The notes below the pieces were generated by a model that saw only the letters and a list, made by a program, of their open reading frames with translations, was not told where the DNA came from and ran no database searches. This document shows, piece by piece, positions 8,216-18,356 of a stretch of DNA of 64,000 nt (position 1 is its first letter; every line of letters starts with the position of its first letter). Source of the stretch: Paenibacillus auburnensis (GTDB lineage: Bacteria > Bacillota > Bacilli > Paenibacillales > Paenibacillaceae); contig NZ_CAKMMG010000001.1 in the NCBI RefSeq assembly GCF_927798115.1, forward strand, positions 1,550,001 through 1,614,000. The letters run 5' to 3'. The translations under genes were made by a program, and so were the position numbers.

Positions 8216-10078
8216 TTAATATACATCGCGCTGATAGCGCTGTTCTTGTTGCATGTTATCCAGATATGCTGCAGCGTCACTTGGGCTCAATCCGCCTTCT
8301 TCCTGAATAACGGTAACCAGTGCCGCATGGACATCATGGGCCATATGCTTCTCATCGCCGCACACATATACATGTGCGCCTTCCTTCAGCCAGGCATATA
8401 GCTCCTTGCTGTGCTCAAGGATACGGTGCTGTACATATACCTTCTCTTCCGTATCGCGGGAGAACGCCACATCCAGCTTGCTCAGCACACCGTCCTTCAG
8501 CATCCGCTGCCAATCTGTCTGGTAGAGGAAGTCGGTCACGAAATGGCGGTCGCCATAGAACAGCCAAGTCTTGCCGCCTGCCCCCTGCTCTTCCCGTTCC
8601 TCCAGGAAGGAGCGGAATGGTGCAACCCCTGTTCCCGGCCCGATCATAATCACCGGAACATCGGGATTTGCCGGAAGCTTGAAATTCGGATTACTCTGGA
8701 TGTATACCGGCAGTGTATCGCCAGGCTGTACCCGTTCTGCACAGTGCACCGAGCAGACACCGTATCGTTCACGGCCATGGGATTCATAACGTACCGCCCG
8801 GACCGCAAAATGAACCTCATCCGGATTGGCGTTAAAGCTGCTGGCAATCGAATATAGTCTTGCAGGCAGCTTGCGCAAAATGGTTACAAAGCTGCGGGCG
8901 GGAACCTCCCAGGGTGCAAAATCAACAACCAGATCAAGCAGGTCACGGCCATGGATATAGGCCTTCAGTTCTGCCGTTGCCTCCGGAACGAGCAAAGCAT
9001 GAAGTCCTGCAGCAGCGGTCAGCTTCGCCGCCTGTTCCAGCAGTGGTTTTGTCAGTACGGTGATTTCATAGTGGCGCAGCAGGGCTTCACGCAGCGTCCC
9101 CTCTTCACCTTTTTTATTTAATGGAACGGATTCGTCAGGATTCCACCCCATGGCGGCTATAATATCTGCCACCACCTGCGGGTGGTTCTCAGGGTAGACC
9201 CCAAGAGAATCGCCTGGTTCAAAGCTCAGATTGGAGCCGGCAAGCGACAGCTCCAGATGCCTTGTCTCGCGGTCGGAGCCGCGTCCGTTCAGATTCAGAT
9301 TCTCCAGTACTTCTGCGTGGAAGGGATGATTGCGGGAGTATGGTGAAGCTGGTGCATCTGCTGTCTCCGCTGCCTCTACTGCTGCATCAGCGATGGCTGT
9401 CACATTCTGCGGGCCGTTTAGTGCGCTGATGACCTGTTCGAACCAATCTGCAACCGGCTCATCATAATCCAGATCGCAATCGACGCGCGGACATAGGCGC
9501 TGGCCGCCCAGCTCTTCCAGCCGCTGATCGAAGTCTTTACCGGTCTGGCAGAAGAATTCATAGGAGGTGTCGCCCAGAGCAAGTACCGAGTAACGCAGCG
9601 ATTCCAGCTGAGGCGCTCTTTTGCTGTATAGGAATTCATGGAAGGCCCGGGCATTATCCGGCGGTTCACCTTCCCCATGGGTACTGGCCAGGATAAGCAG
9701 ATTCTCGACTTTCTTGAGTGTATTTGTTTTGAAGGCGTTCATCGCCGCCACGGTCACCTGGAAACCTTGCTCCTCGAGCTTGCGGGACAGGCTGTTCGCC
9801 AACCGCTGGCAGTTTCCGGTCTGGGAGCCGAACAGAATGGTCACCTCACGGGATAATTGCGGTGCTGCCGCTGTAGAAGCAGCTGCATTCGAGGCTGCAG
9901 CAAGCACCGGCTGCTCACCGGCTGCCCGGACCAGGTCTGTAGTTCCCCGCAGGGACATTGCTGATAAATATCCGCCAAGCCAAATCTGCTGCGATTCCGT
10001 TAGTGTAGGCAGCAGCCGGTTCAGAAGTTCAACCTGGCTCTCGCTAAACGGGCTATTCGTAACTTGTAGTTGCACCAA
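8216..10078 (-). CDS. cysJ: Assimilatory sulfite reductase (NADPH), flavoprotein alpha subunit
   Basis: 620 residues. Domains in order: N-terminal extension, flavodoxin domain at about 78-220 ([32 protein letters not shown]), FAD-binding domain ([17 protein letters not shown]), NADPH-binding domain ([18 protein letters not shown]), ending in the characteristic YQRDVY tail. It moves electrons from NADPH through FAD and FMN to CysI. The start is TTG 10078 (followed by an in-frame GTG) after AAGGAGAGG. First gene of a two-gene operon with cysI. No SAM riboswitch or T-box is visible upstream. Confidence 0.96.
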   Translation of the reverse strand: MVQLQVTNSPFSESQVELLNRLLPTLTESQQIWLGGYLSAMSLRGTTDLVRAAGEQPVLAAASNAAASTAAAPQLSREVTILFGSQTGNCQRLANSLSRKLEEQGFQVTVAAMNAFKTNTLKKVENLLILASTHGEGEPPDNARAFHEFLYSKRAPQLESLRYSVLALGDTSYEFFCQTGKDFDQRLEELGGQRLCPRVDCDLDYDEPVADWFEQVISALNGPQNVTAIADAAVEAAETADAPASPYSRNHPFHAEVLENLNLNGRGSDRETRHLELSLAGSNLSFEPGDSLGVYPENHPQVVADIIAAMGWNPDESVPLNKKGEEGTLREALLRHYEITVLTKPLLEQAAKLTAAAGLHALLVPEATAELKAYIHGRDLLDLVVDFAPWEVPARSFVTILRKLPARLYSIASSFNANPDEVHFAVRAVRYESHGRERYGVCSVHCAERVQPGDTLPVYIQSNPNFKLPANPDVPVIMIGPGTGVAPFRSFLEEREEQGAGGKTWLFYGDRHFVTDFLYQTDWQRMLKDGVLSKLDVAFSRDTEEKVYVQHRILEHSKELYAWLKEGAHVYVCGDEKHMAHDVHAALVTVIQEEGGLSPSDAAAYLDNMQQEQRYQRDVY

Positions 10079-10214
10079 TATCGACCTCTCCTTAGCAAAA
10101 AAATCTTCTACTCTATTAACATCATGAACTCAGGCTAACATAATTATTAGAAACCTTCAACGAGTCGTCGGTTCACTAATATATCCCATTTGAGGTACAT
10201 AATTCAATAAAACG

Positions 10215-10263
10215 CAAAAAAGCCGCTTAAATCATAGTAAATAACTCCGATTTAAGCAGCTTC
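10215..10263 (-). terminator. Terminator of lspA
   Basis: The stem of GCCGCTTAAATC (10222-10233) with GATTTAAGCAGC (10249-10260) has one mismatch. On the minus strand it is followed by a T run (10216-10220). It separates lspA from the cysJ promoter region. Confidence 0.8.
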
Positions 10264-10352
10264 ATTACATTTAATGATAACTTGCATTAGATAAAATGAT
10301 ATAAAAATTTTGTTGCTGGCCCCTTTTTCAGAGGCACTTGCCTGGAAGGGGT

Positions 10353-10829
10353 TCAGTTTTGCTTGATTTGCTTTCTTTTGATCATGCTGCTCTTCACTTG
10401 CCCGAGAATCAGATGAATGACAAACAGGATCCCACCGGCATTAATCGCCAGATCGGCCAAATTGAGAATGCCCCCGCCCTTCCCGAATACGAGAAAGTCA
10501 GTAACCTGATGAAACAATACACGGTCAATCCCGTTGCCTACAGCCCCGCCTACCAGAAAACCGCTGGCCGCTTCCAGGAGCGGACCCCGCAGCTCTCCTT
10601 TATGCCGGTAATAGAAGACTGCTGCGACAAATCCTGCTGCGACAATGGCAAAATATTGCCCGTACCCCTGAAAGGAGCTGAAGGCTGCCCCGCTGTTCTC
10701 ATAATACGAAAATACCAGATGCCCTTCCCAGAAAGGAACAATCTCCCCAAGCTGCATATTCGACCGCACAATCCACTTGGCAGCCTGGTCCGCCGCAACG
10801 ACCAATACGGATATCAGATAAAATAGCAA
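10353..10829 (-). CDS. lspA: Lipoprotein signal peptidase (signal peptidase II)
   Basis: 158 residues with four membrane segments. It cleaves the signal peptide of diacylglyceryl-modified prolipoproteins. Family motifs are complete: DQAAKW, ENSGAAF, GGAVGNGIDR and NLADLAINAGG, the last two carrying the catalytic aspartates. TTG 10829 is the start, 8 nt after GGGAGG. Unlike the usual location beside an RluD-type gene, it stands alone here, so it may be a second copy (inference). Confidence 0.9.
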   Translation of the reverse strand: MLFYLISVLVVAADQAAKWIVRSNMQLGEIVPFWEGHLVFSYYENSGAAFSSFQGYGQYFAIVAAGFVAAVFYYRHKGELRGPLLEAASGFLVGGAVGNGIDRVLFHQVTDFLVFGKGGGILNLADLAINAGGILFVIHLILGQVKSSMIKRKQIKQN

Positions 10830-11030
10830 AACCAGCGCCTCCCTGTATTCAGTGCATTTAATCCTGCTCCAGACTCCTGCTTCCTCCAGCTTATCACAGA
10901 CCGGTGCCCGTTAGCATCATAGTCCTATTTCAGTGCTTCTGTATTTCCGCATAACAGGCGCTATGTTACATCCAAAAGCTTAGTGGTTAAACATTCTTAG
11001 ATTACAAAGACCGACTGGAGGGGCTGCCGC

Positions 11031-11714
11031 ATGGATTACGGACTTATAACAATCAAATTAATTGCAGGCTTTATCGGGCTGTGGGCGATGACACGTCTGC
11101 TCGGCAAAAAGGAAATATCCGCCCTGACGCCCTTTGACTTCATTTCGGCGGTAATTCTGGGTGATCTTGTTGGGGATACTATATATGAAAAAAAGTACTC
11201 CGTGCTCATGTTGGTTTTTACGCTGGCTGTCTGGACGTTATTGTCTGTTACTTTTGAAAAAATCACCCTCCATCTTCCCAAGCTCCGTAAACCGCTGGAG
11301 GGTGAACCTGAAGTCTTAATCCGTGACGGGAAGATCGATCTGGGTAAGCTGCGCAAAAACAATCTGGATTTCGAACAGCTGCGGATGATGCTGCGGTCCA
11401 AGGATACATTCTCTGTCAGCGAGGTTGCTTACGCGATTTATGAGACGAACGGCTCACTCAGCATTCTCAAAAAAGCGCAGTATGAACCGGCGACCCGCGA
11501 GGATCTGCTTGTGCCGGTTCCGGAATCCACCCTGCCGCTGAGCATTATCGAAGACGGTATTATACAGCGCCAGACCCTCAGCAAGCTGGGACAGGATGAT
11601 GCCTGGCTGGACGGGGAGCTGCGCAAGCAGGGCTATAACGGACCGCAGTCCGTAGCCTACGCCGAAATCACTGAAGAAGGTGAACTAGCCATAATCTCTT
11701 CCGTCTCGCACTAA
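11031..11714 (+). CDS. DUF421 membrane protein (YetF/YrbG-like)
   Basis: 227 residues. Three N-terminal hydrophobic segments (residues 1-80), including TRLLGKKEISALTPFDFISAVILGD, are followed by a cytoplasmic DUF421 domain (LRMMLRSKDTFSVSEVAYAIYETNGSLSILKK). B. subtilis paralogues include spore germination-related and general membrane proteins; a precise role is not known. The RBS GGAGGGG precedes ATG 11031. It stands alone between divergent lspA and the convergent aldo/keto reductase gene. Confidence 0.85.
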   Translation: MDYGLITIKLIAGFIGLWAMTRLLGKKEISALTPFDFISAVILGDLVGDTIYEKKYSVLMLVFTLAVWTLLSVTFEKITLHLPKLRKPLEGEPEVLIRDGKIDLGKLRKNNLDFEQLRMMLRSKDTFSVSEVAYAIYETNGSLSILKKAQYEPATREDLLVPVPESTLPLSIIEDGIIQRQTLSKLGQDDAWLDGELRKQGYNGPQSVAYAEITEEGELAIISSVSH

Positions 11715-11733
11715 GATCCAGTGATGAATGGCA

Positions 11734-11782
11734 AAAAACAGAGCAGCGCCTCCCGAAAAGGGGGAGCGCTGCTCTGCTGTTT
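11734..11782. terminator. Bidirectional terminator between the DUF421 and aldo/keto reductase genes
   Basis: AGAGCAGCGC (from 11740) pairs with GCGCTGCTCT (11766-11775), with an inner CCC/GGG extension. It lies between convergent genes. Confidence 0.85.
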
Positions 11783-11816
11783 ACATACTTTATTCTATCA
11801 TCGCTTGCCGGGCTAA

Positions 11817-12791
11817 TTACCAGGCGTAGGCTTCAGGAGCCGGACGGCCCGGTCCCGGGAAAATCTCGCCGAGCTTCTTTTGCGTCTCTTCGTCCAGAAC
11901 AATCTCCGTCACCCGCAGCGAATCCTCGAACTGCTGCATCGTTCTCGGCCCGATAATCGGGGCCGTAACCGCCGGATTGGCCAGTACCCAGGCCAAAGCT
12001 ACCTGATCCTCATGCTCGCCCAGCTCCTTGCAGAGGGCAGAGAACTGCTCCAGCTGGCTGCGGTGCTGCTCCAGCTTAGCCGAGCGGGCGCTGCGCACGC
12101 CAGTCTTGGCCAGCGCGTTACGGCCCAGCAGCCCACCGGCCAGCGGACTCCACGGAATTACGCCGAGGCCCAGCTCCTGCGAAGCAGGCAGTACTTCAAG
12201 CTCCGGCGTCCGTTCAAGCAGGTTGTATAAATGCTGCTCAGAGACCAGGCCAAGGAAATGGCGTGCTTTCGCCTGTGCCTGGGCGGCAGCAATATGCCAG
12301 CCGGCAAAGTTGCTGGAACCTATATAACCCGCTTTGCCCTGGGCCACAGCAATCTCAAAAGCGCCCCACAGCTCATCCCAAGATACATTACGGTCTACAT
12401 GGTGCATTTGATAGAGCTCAACATGATCGGTCTGCAGGCGCTTTAGCGAGCCCTCAAGATGCCGTCTGATTTTGTAAGCAGATAAGCCGGAACCGGAATT
12501 AGGCCCGTCATGCTCATCGAACATATCGCCGTATACTTTGGTCGCAAGCACAACCTTCTCGCGCCGTCCGCCACCCTGCTTAAACCAGCGGCCGATGATT
12601 TCTTCTGTCCAGCCGCGGCGCTCCTGGCCTCCGTAGACATTAGCTGTATCAAAAAAGTTAATTCCCGCATCCAGCGCGGCATCCATAATCCGGAAAGCTT
12701 CCTTCTCTTCGGTTTCCGGGCCAAAATTCATCGTGCCGAGACAGAGCTGGCTGACCTTGAGGCCTGATTTACCCAAATAACTGTACTTCAC
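11817..12791 (-). CDS. Aldo/keto reductase
   Basis: 324 residues, an NAD(P)H-dependent (beta/alpha)8 oxidoreductase. The catalytic tetrad is visible: Asp and Tyr in FDTANVYGG, Lys in VVLATKVYG and His in YQMHHVDR. The C-terminal cofactor loop is APIIGPRTMQQFEDSL. The nearest type is the YajO/Tas-like group that acts on assorted aldehydes; the substrate is unknown. GTG 12791 follows GGGAGG by 8 nt. A single-gene unit. Confidence 0.9.
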   Translation of the reverse strand: MKYSYLGKSGLKVSQLCLGTMNFGPETEEKEAFRIMDAALDAGINFFDTANVYGGQERRGWTEEIIGRWFKQGGGRREKVVLATKVYGDMFDEHDGPNSGSGLSAYKIRRHLEGSLKRLQTDHVELYQMHHVDRNVSWDELWGAFEIAVAQGKAGYIGSSNFAGWHIAAAQAQAKARHFLGLVSEQHLYNLLERTPELEVLPASQELGLGVIPWSPLAGGLLGRNALAKTGVRSARSAKLEQHRSQLEQFSALCKELGEHEDQVALAWVLANPAVTAPIIGPRTMQQFEDSLRVTEIVLDEETQKKLGEIFPGPGRPAPEAYAW

Positions 12792-12912
12792 ACTGGTTTC
12801 CTCCCTTTAATCCCTGAATGGTTGTCCGCAATTCATTTTCACTATACCCCTTAGAGTCCACTATAAGGCAAGATTTTTTTCAGACTCACAAATGCCCGAT
12901 ATACGATAATCC

Positions 12913-12963
12913 CAAAAGAAAAGCCGCCTCAATCGGTAATCAAGATCACCTGAGGAACGGCTG
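12913..12963 (-). terminator. Terminator of selO
   Basis: The stem AGCCG-CCTCA / TGAGG-AA-CGGCT (12922-12962) with a T-rich tract on the minus strand lies 32 bp after the selO stop. Confidence 0.65.
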
Positions 12964-12994
12964 TTTGTAGGTTTAGTCTCATCTGTTATCCTAA

Positions 12995-14470
12995 TCAGGT
13001 ACCGCAAAAAGTCCGGTAAGGGCTCGAGCAGCTCTCAGGCAGTAGCGTGTACTCCTCCTGTTCTGGAGTGTACGCATAAGGGTTCGAAAGAACACCAAGA
13101 AGCCGCTCCATTACACTGTAGTCTTCCCGTTCTACCGCAGCCTCCAGGGCCTCTTCTACCCGGTGGTTCCGCGGGATCAGCGCTGGATTGCTGCTGCGCA
13201 TCAGCAGACGGGAGGACGCTTGAGATTCTTCCTGTCTGCCCAGCCTCGCCTCCCATAACTCCTTCCACTTCGAAAAATCCTCATTCCCGAACAGAACCGT
13301 ATCTTCCGGTCTGCCCAAAGTTAAGGCACGGAAGGTATTGGTGTAGTCTGCCCGGTTCTTCTGCATCATCCCGAGAAGTCCGTCAATAAGTGATTCGTCC
13401 TGCTGTTCTTCGTTAAAGATACCCAGCTTCGCCCTCATTCCAGTGAGCCAATTCCGGTGAACCCTCTCAGAGAAATCTGAAATGGCATCCTCGGCCAGTT
13501 TGACAGCCTGCTGCTCATTGTCATGAAGCAGCGGCAGAAGCGTCTCGGCAAATCTTGCGAGATTCCAAGCGGCAATACGTGGCTGATTGCCATAAGCATA
13601 GCGGCCCTGAAGGTCAATGGAACTAAATACCGTCTCCGGATCATAGGTGTCCAAAAAGGCGCATGGGCCATAATCAATGGTTTCTCCGCTGAGGGCCATG
13701 TTGTCGGTATTCATCACCCCGTGCACAAAGCCGACGAGCTGCCATTTGGCAATCAGCTCAGCCTGACGGTTAATCACTTCCTGAAGCAGGGTGAGATAAC
13801 GGTTCACTCCACCCTCAGCTTCCGGGTAATGCCGTTGTAATGTGTAATCAGCCAGGGCTTGGAGATCTTGAGTATTCCCTCTTGCGGCAGCGTATTGAAA
13901 GGTACCGACACGCAGATGACTGGCAGCCACACGGGTAAGAACCGCTCCTGGCTGCTCGTTTTCCCGGATTATTGACTCACCGGTTGTGACTACCGCCAAA
14001 CTGCGGGTCGTTGGAATGCCAAGCGCATGCATGGCTTCGCTGATGATGTATTCGCGGAGCATCGGCCCCAGCGCCGCCCGGCCATCCCCCCTCCGGCTGA
14101 AGGGAGTCCTGCCTGAGCCTTTGAGCTGAATGTCAACGCGTATGCCCGGTGGAGTGATCTGTTCCCCGATCAATACTGCCCGTCCGTCTCCTAACATGGT
14201 AAAATGCCCGAATTGATGCCCTGCATAAGCCTGGGCAAGAGGCACCGCTCCTTCAGGTACCTCATTGCCTGCAAGAACTGCAACACCGTCATTGCTTCGC
14301 AGCGCTGGATGGTTCAATCCTAAAGTTGCCGCTAACGGATCATTGAGAATAATCAGCTTTGGCAAGCGGACTGGGGTTGGCTTGAGCTTTGAATAGAATG
14401 ATTCCGGCAGGCTGGCATAGCTAATTTCTAAGTTCCACCCTGCATCCCTTATTTCTATTTTCTCCGTCAT
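12995..14470 (-). CDS. selO: Protein adenylyltransferase SelO family (YdiU/UPF0061)
   Basis: 491 residues. SelO is a pseudokinase-fold enzyme that transfers AMP to Ser/Thr/Tyr of target proteins, linked to redox stress. Typical stretches are [20 protein letters not shown], a kinase-like core ([20 protein letters not shown]), and [13 protein letters not shown] followed by DYGPCAFLD with the catalytic and metal-binding Asp. The C-terminal selenocysteine of mammalian SelO is absent, as in most bacteria. ATG 14470 has AAAGGAG at 6 nt; the frame extends to 14596 without support. Confidence 0.9.
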   Translation of the reverse strand: MTEKIEIRDAGWNLEISYASLPESFYSKLKPTPVRLPKLIILNDPLAATLGLNHPALRSNDGVAVLAGNEVPEGAVPLAQAYAGHQFGHFTMLGDGRAVLIGEQITPPGIRVDIQLKGSGRTPFSRRGDGRAALGPMLREYIISEAMHALGIPTTRSLAVVTTGESIIRENEQPGAVLTRVAASHLRVGTFQYAAARGNTQDLQALADYTLQRHYPEAEGGVNRYLTLLQEVINRQAELIAKWQLVGFVHGVMNTDNMALSGETIDYGPCAFLDTYDPETVFSSIDLQGRYAYGNQPRIAAWNLARFAETLLPLLHDNEQQAVKLAEDAISDFSERVHRNWLTGMRAKLGIFNEEQQDESLIDGLLGMMQKNRADYTNTFRALTLGRPEDTVLFGNEDFSKWKELWEARLGRQEESQASSRLLMRSSNPALIPRNHRVEEALEAAVEREDYSVMERLLGVLSNPYAYTPEQEEYTLLPESCSSPYRTFCGT

Positions 14471-14642
14471 AAGGTCTCCTTTATTTTTGAAACATGTTTT
14501 TCCTTTTAGTGTATACTTCTGCTCATTTATTATCCTCTTACCGCTTAATGCCACGGGTTTGATACTTGAATACGCACCTTTAACATCTTTAACCAATAAT
14601 TAACTTGTTCCAATCTATCATTTGGATATATTCCTATCCCAT

Positions 14643-14674
14643 AAAAAAACAAGCCCTGAAAACAGGACTTGTTG
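14643..14674 (-). terminator. Terminator of the phosphorelay operon
   Basis: The stem AACAAGCCCTG / CAGGACTTGTT (14648-14673) is followed on the minus strand by seven T residues, just after the hybrid kinase stop. Confidence 0.85.
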
Positions 14675-14688
14675 GTATAAGGCCATCG

Positions 14689-17600
14689 TTATTCTCCGTT
14701 ATCCCAAGGACTGCTATCCGGGAAAAGCACTTCTCCGCTTCGCTGTCTAATTCCCACTATTTCCTGCAGAGTTCCCGTCAGCTCTCCGGGAGGATAAGGC
14801 TTGGTTAAATATTTCTGGACATTGTCCAGCATATTCTTGTCCGTCTTGTCGAGAGCAGAGGAAATAATAATCGGGACATGCTCTGTACGAGCGTCATCCT
14901 TCAGCATACGGATCAGATCCCAACCGTCCAGCTCTTCCCCCAGCATCAGGTCTACAACGATTGCCACAAAGGGTGTCTTCAGCGCCTGTTCAAAGGCCTC
15001 CTGCGGATGGTAATGATGAGTTACACGGAAGCCCTTGCCCTTCAGCTCCTCAGACAGCAGCAGTGACAGGCTGTAATCATCCTCTACAATCATTACGTTC
15101 GGTTTCTGCTCCTTGTCGGCACTCAATTTAATGGGCTCATCCTCATGCCGGTTGCCTGAAGCATTGCGAAGTGGAAGACTGAACCAGACCGTTGAGCCTT
15201 CGCCTTCTTCCGACTCAATGCCAATTGAGCCTTTCTGCTTCTCAATAATCTCTTTACAGATAGCAAGTCCGAGTCCTGTTCCGCCGATCCGTTTGGAGGC
15301 GCTGTTGTCGACTCTTCTGAATTTCTGGAACAGCTGGCCGATCTGATTGTTGGGAATGCCCAGCCCGTGATCCTGAATCTCCACAACAATCCGCTCGGGT
15401 TCATTATGCAGCATTACCTTGATCTCGCTGGCGCCCGGCGAGAATTTGATGGCATTACTGAGCAGATTCGTCAGTACCTGGACGATCTTATCTCTATCCA
15501 CCTCAACCTCGGCATTCTGCGCTTCATCTTCCAGCAGAATATGATGCGTACCGCTAAGCTTGTATTGGTCTATCACTCCGAGGACAAGCTCACTAAGGTT
15601 CAGCGGCTCCGGATTATACTGCTGGGTTCCTGATTCCATACGCTGCAGATCAAGGAAATCATTGATCAGTTCGGTCAGACGCTGAGCTTCCCGGTGGATG
15701 GTCTCCAGATATTTCAGCTGCTTCTCCGGCTTCATCGTTTTGGACAGCAGCAGCTCTGTGAAGCCGAGGACGCTCGACAACGGCGTGCGCAGCTCATGGC
15801 TGACCGTGCTGACCAGATCCGACTTCATCAGATCCAGCTCATATTCGCGGGTGATGTCGCGGTGGACGAACAACGTCCCAAAGCGGGTCTCCCGCCGGTA
15901 TACCGGTATAGCGTACATGTCGATATGCTTCAGCGATTCTTTGCCTAGCGAATACTTCATGGAGCTGGATTCAATGAAATGCTCGGACATTGCCTTCTGG
16001 TAGAACAGCTCCAGCTCATCCGATTCATTGGCTGTATGGATAAAATGCCCGCTCCAGCGTTCTTTTGGAATAAGATCACCTGCGGACCACTCATTATAGC
16101 CGAACATCTGGGCTAAGACCTGATTCATATGCAGCATGCTGCCGTCCATTTGCACAAATTGGATGCCTTCATTGACGTTGTTGACAATATCCTGGTTCAG
16201 TCTGCGGCCGTATTCAATTTCCTCGTACATGAACAGTCTTTCTATGGCCAGCGCCACACGGTTCATCATACCTTGGATTTCATTAATCTCGTCTTCACTG
16301 AAGGAATGCCCGATCCGGGTGCCGCAGAATACAGCGAGGACATCATCTTGCGCATTCACAACTGTCGAGTAAAAGTCATACGAATCGGTACCTTCAGGTG
16401 CAATTCCCTGCTCTCTTAACGTAGAAGGCCGCTTGGTGATATAGGATTTCTCCGTCCGCATGCGGTGCAGCATATTGCCGCTTTCACTGCCCAGATAACG
16501 CTCAACATTCTCCTGCGGCACACCTTTGACCACGGTGATGTTGTCTTTGACAAGCAGAAAGAGACTGGAGTCAAAGGCATACTGCTTATTCATGAATTCG
16601 ATGAATTTTTCGGCAAAATCCTGTTTGTCCAGCGTATAAGTGATGTCATGATTCAGCTGGTTGCTGCGTTCCAGCATGATTTTGGTCTGCTCTGTATTTT
16701 TGAGTGTCTCCGCCAGCTCCTGCTGTACATTCTTCATAGAGGTAATATTGTTGGCAATCAGGATATACTGGTAAATCTCCCCGTCATCATTCAGATAAGG
16801 CATAATGGTCATGTGCAGCCAGACCGGAGTACCGTTCTTCATGTTCATCCGGACTTCATTGCTCCACACCCCGCCGGTGCTCAGCTTGCGGATGATCTGC
16901 TGTTTCTGAGCGTCCGCGAGATTCTCTACGTCAAGCAATCGGAAGGTTGAGCCGGTCAGCTCTGCATTCTTATAGCCTGTATATTCACTCAGGTTCTCGT
17001 TGGCGTAGGTGAAGATCCCCTTCTGCGAGAGGATGGCAACTGCTGAAGACTGGTCCAGCGCCTTCATCATGTTCTCTATTTCACTTAGTGAACGTTCAAG
17101 CTTGAACTGCTGATCCTGAAGCTCGTCCTGCTGGGCAAGCAGCTCTTCATTCTGCATCATCAGTTCTTCTTCTTTATCCTGTATACTGTGGGCCATGTTG
17201 AGGAAGGCCTCGTAGAGACGGCCGATTTCATCCTGCTTATGCAGCTTGCTCAGCAGCACAGCTTCCCCTGCGGCCAGCGAGTTCGTAGCTTGTTCAAGCT
17301 GAACGATCGGATCAATCACAATTTTGAGAATCCGCCAGATCATCAGCGTGAAAAGCAGCAGCAACGCCGTACTAAGGAGAAAAGCCAGAATCGTAAAATC
17401 ATTCGCCTGTTTCAGGGATTGGTCGACCATATCGCTCAATTGCTGATTAGAGCGTGTCTCATAATTCTTCGTATACGCCAGAAAATCATTAACGGCCTGC
17501 GTGTTTCCGTCTTTGGCCAGTGCACGCAGCCCGGTGTAATTATCCTGCTTGACAAAGGCGATGGCTTTGGGAAGTGTCACCTTCTGATACTGATCCAAAT

Positions 17601-17934
17601 ACACTTCAAGAGCTTCTTCGAAATCCGCTTCTTCCGGTGAAAGTTTCAGTTTGGAGTAGGCCTGGAGAACAGTTCCCAGCTTATCCAGCGCCTCATAGGC
17701 CAGCTGCAGTTCATGGTCGCTTTTGAGCAGAGAATATCCTCTGACACGGAAGAATACCTCATTCAGCGTAGCAGCCATTTCATTGATGGTTCCGGCCTTA
17801 TGCTGCAGCACTTCCTGATTATGGTTCAGCCGCTCTTGCTCTGAATTGATGTAGAGATACAAGCCGGCCCCCGTCAATATCACCAGTATGATTAAGCCTG
17901 CAATAATACGGGAATATTTTTTTTTGATGCTCAT
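14689..17934 (-). CDS. Hybrid sensor histidine kinase / response regulator
   Basis: 1081 residues. TM1 is at about 10-28, an extracytoplasmic helical CHASE3-like domain at 30-178, TM2 at 180-203, HAMP to about 255, then a long coiled coil. A PAS domain follows (about 325-435), then GAF-like (470-610), a second PAS (620-740), HisKA with HELRTPLSSVLGF, HATPase with DKIVQVLTNLLSNAIKFSP, DHGLGIP and GGTGLGLAICK, and a C-terminal receiver with VVDLMLG. ATG 17934 lies one base after the stop of the upstream receiver gene, so translation is probably coupled. Last gene of a three-gene phosphorelay operon. Confidence 0.9.
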   Translation of the reverse strand: MSIKKKYSRIIAGLIILVILTGAGLYLYINSEQERLNHNQEVLQHKAGTINEMAATLNEVFFRVRGYSLLKSDHELQLAYEALDKLGTVLQAYSKLKLSPEEADFEEALEVYLDQYQKVTLPKAIAFVKQDNYTGLRALAKDGNTQAVNDFLAYTKNYETRSNQQLSDMVDQSLKQANDFTILAFLLSTALLLLFTLMIWRILKIVIDPIVQLEQATNSLAAGEAVLLSKLHKQDEIGRLYEAFLNMAHSIQDKEEELMMQNEELLAQQDELQDQQFKLERSLSEIENMMKALDQSSAVAILSQKGIFTYANENLSEYTGYKNAELTGSTFRLLDVENLADAQKQQIIRKLSTGGVWSNEVRMNMKNGTPVWLHMTIMPYLNDDGEIYQYILIANNITSMKNVQQELAETLKNTEQTKIMLERSNQLNHDITYTLDKQDFAEKFIEFMNKQYAFDSSLFLLVKDNITVVKGVPQENVERYLGSESGNMLHRMRTEKSYITKRPSTLREQGIAPEGTDSYDFYSTVVNAQDDVLAVFCGTRIGHSFSEDEINEIQGMMNRVALAIERLFMYEEIEYGRRLNQDIVNNVNEGIQFVQMDGSMLHMNQVLAQMFGYNEWSAGDLIPKERWSGHFIHTANESDELELFYQKAMSEHFIESSSMKYSLGKESLKHIDMYAIPVYRRETRFGTLFVHRDITREYELDLMKSDLVSTVSHELRTPLSSVLGFTELLLSKTMKPEKQLKYLETIHREAQRLTELINDFLDLQRMESGTQQYNPEPLNLSELVLGVIDQYKLSGTHHILLEDEAQNAEVEVDRDKIVQVLTNLLSNAIKFSPGASEIKVMLHNEPERIVVEIQDHGLGIPNNQIGQLFQKFRRVDNSASKRIGGTGLGLAICKEIIEKQKGSIGIESEEGEGSTVWFSLPLRNASGNRHEDEPIKLSADKEQKPNVMIVEDDYSLSLLLSEELKGKGFRVTHHYHPQEAFEQALKTPFVAIVVDLMLGEELDGWDLIRMLKDDARTEHVPIIISSALDKTDKNMLDNVQKYLTKPYPPGELTGTLQEIVGIRQRSGEVLFPDSSPWDNGE

Positions 17935-17935
17935 G

Positions 17936-18316
17936 TTACTGAGGCTTCTTCTTATCACTGAGAATGCCCTCCACAATCTGCAGAAGCTCCATGGGGCTAA
18001 ACGGCTTCGGCATAAAATAACGGGCTCCGGCTTCTCTTGCTCTGTTCCGGTCGGCATCCTGCGCTTTGGCAGTAAGCATTAAAATAGGTGTTGCAGCCTT
18101 CATCTCTTCATCCATTAAGCCCAGTACTTCAATTCCCGTCAATTCCGGCATCATGTAATCCAGTATCACCAGATCGAACCTGTTACGGGACAGCTTCATC
18201 ATCGCCTCACGCCCGTTCTCAGCGGTATGTAGCTCGACTTCCTCCAGATCCTCCAGTGTATCTTCAATCAGCATACGTAAAACATCTTCATCATCGACAA
18301 TCAATACTTTTTGCAT
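17936..18316 (-). CDS. Stand-alone CheY-like response regulator
   Basis: 126 residues, a single receiver domain: VLIVDDED acidic pocket, phospho-acceptor Asp in LVILDYMMPELTG, Thr in MLTAKA and Lys in FMPKPFSP. There is no output domain, so it probably shuttles phosphate between the hybrid kinase and the Hpt protein encoded beside it. ATG 18316 follows AAAGGTGAG; GTG 18325 is the alternative. It lies 40 nt after the GGDEF gene. Confidence 0.88.
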   Translation of the reverse strand: MQKVLIVDDEDVLRMLIEDTLEDLEEVELHTAENGREAMMKLSRNRFDLVILDYMMPELTGIEVLGLMDEEMKAATPILMLTAKAQDADRNRAREAGARYFMPKPFSPMELLQIVEGILSDKKKPQ

Positions 18317-18356
18317 CTTTCTCACCTTTCAAAATGCACCGCGGTTGCTGTACCTT

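Noticed and set aside
10079..10214. Possible SAM riboswitch or T-box before cysJ
   Set aside because: No conserved riboswitch core, no GGTGG box, and no terminator between the leader and cysJ; the hairpin at 10215-10263 belongs to lspA.
17934..18057. Longer N-terminus for the hybrid kinase starting at 18057
   Set aside because: It would overlap the upstream receiver gene by 121 bp and lacks a ribosome binding site; ATG 17934 follows the receiver stop and leads into a normal transmembrane segment.
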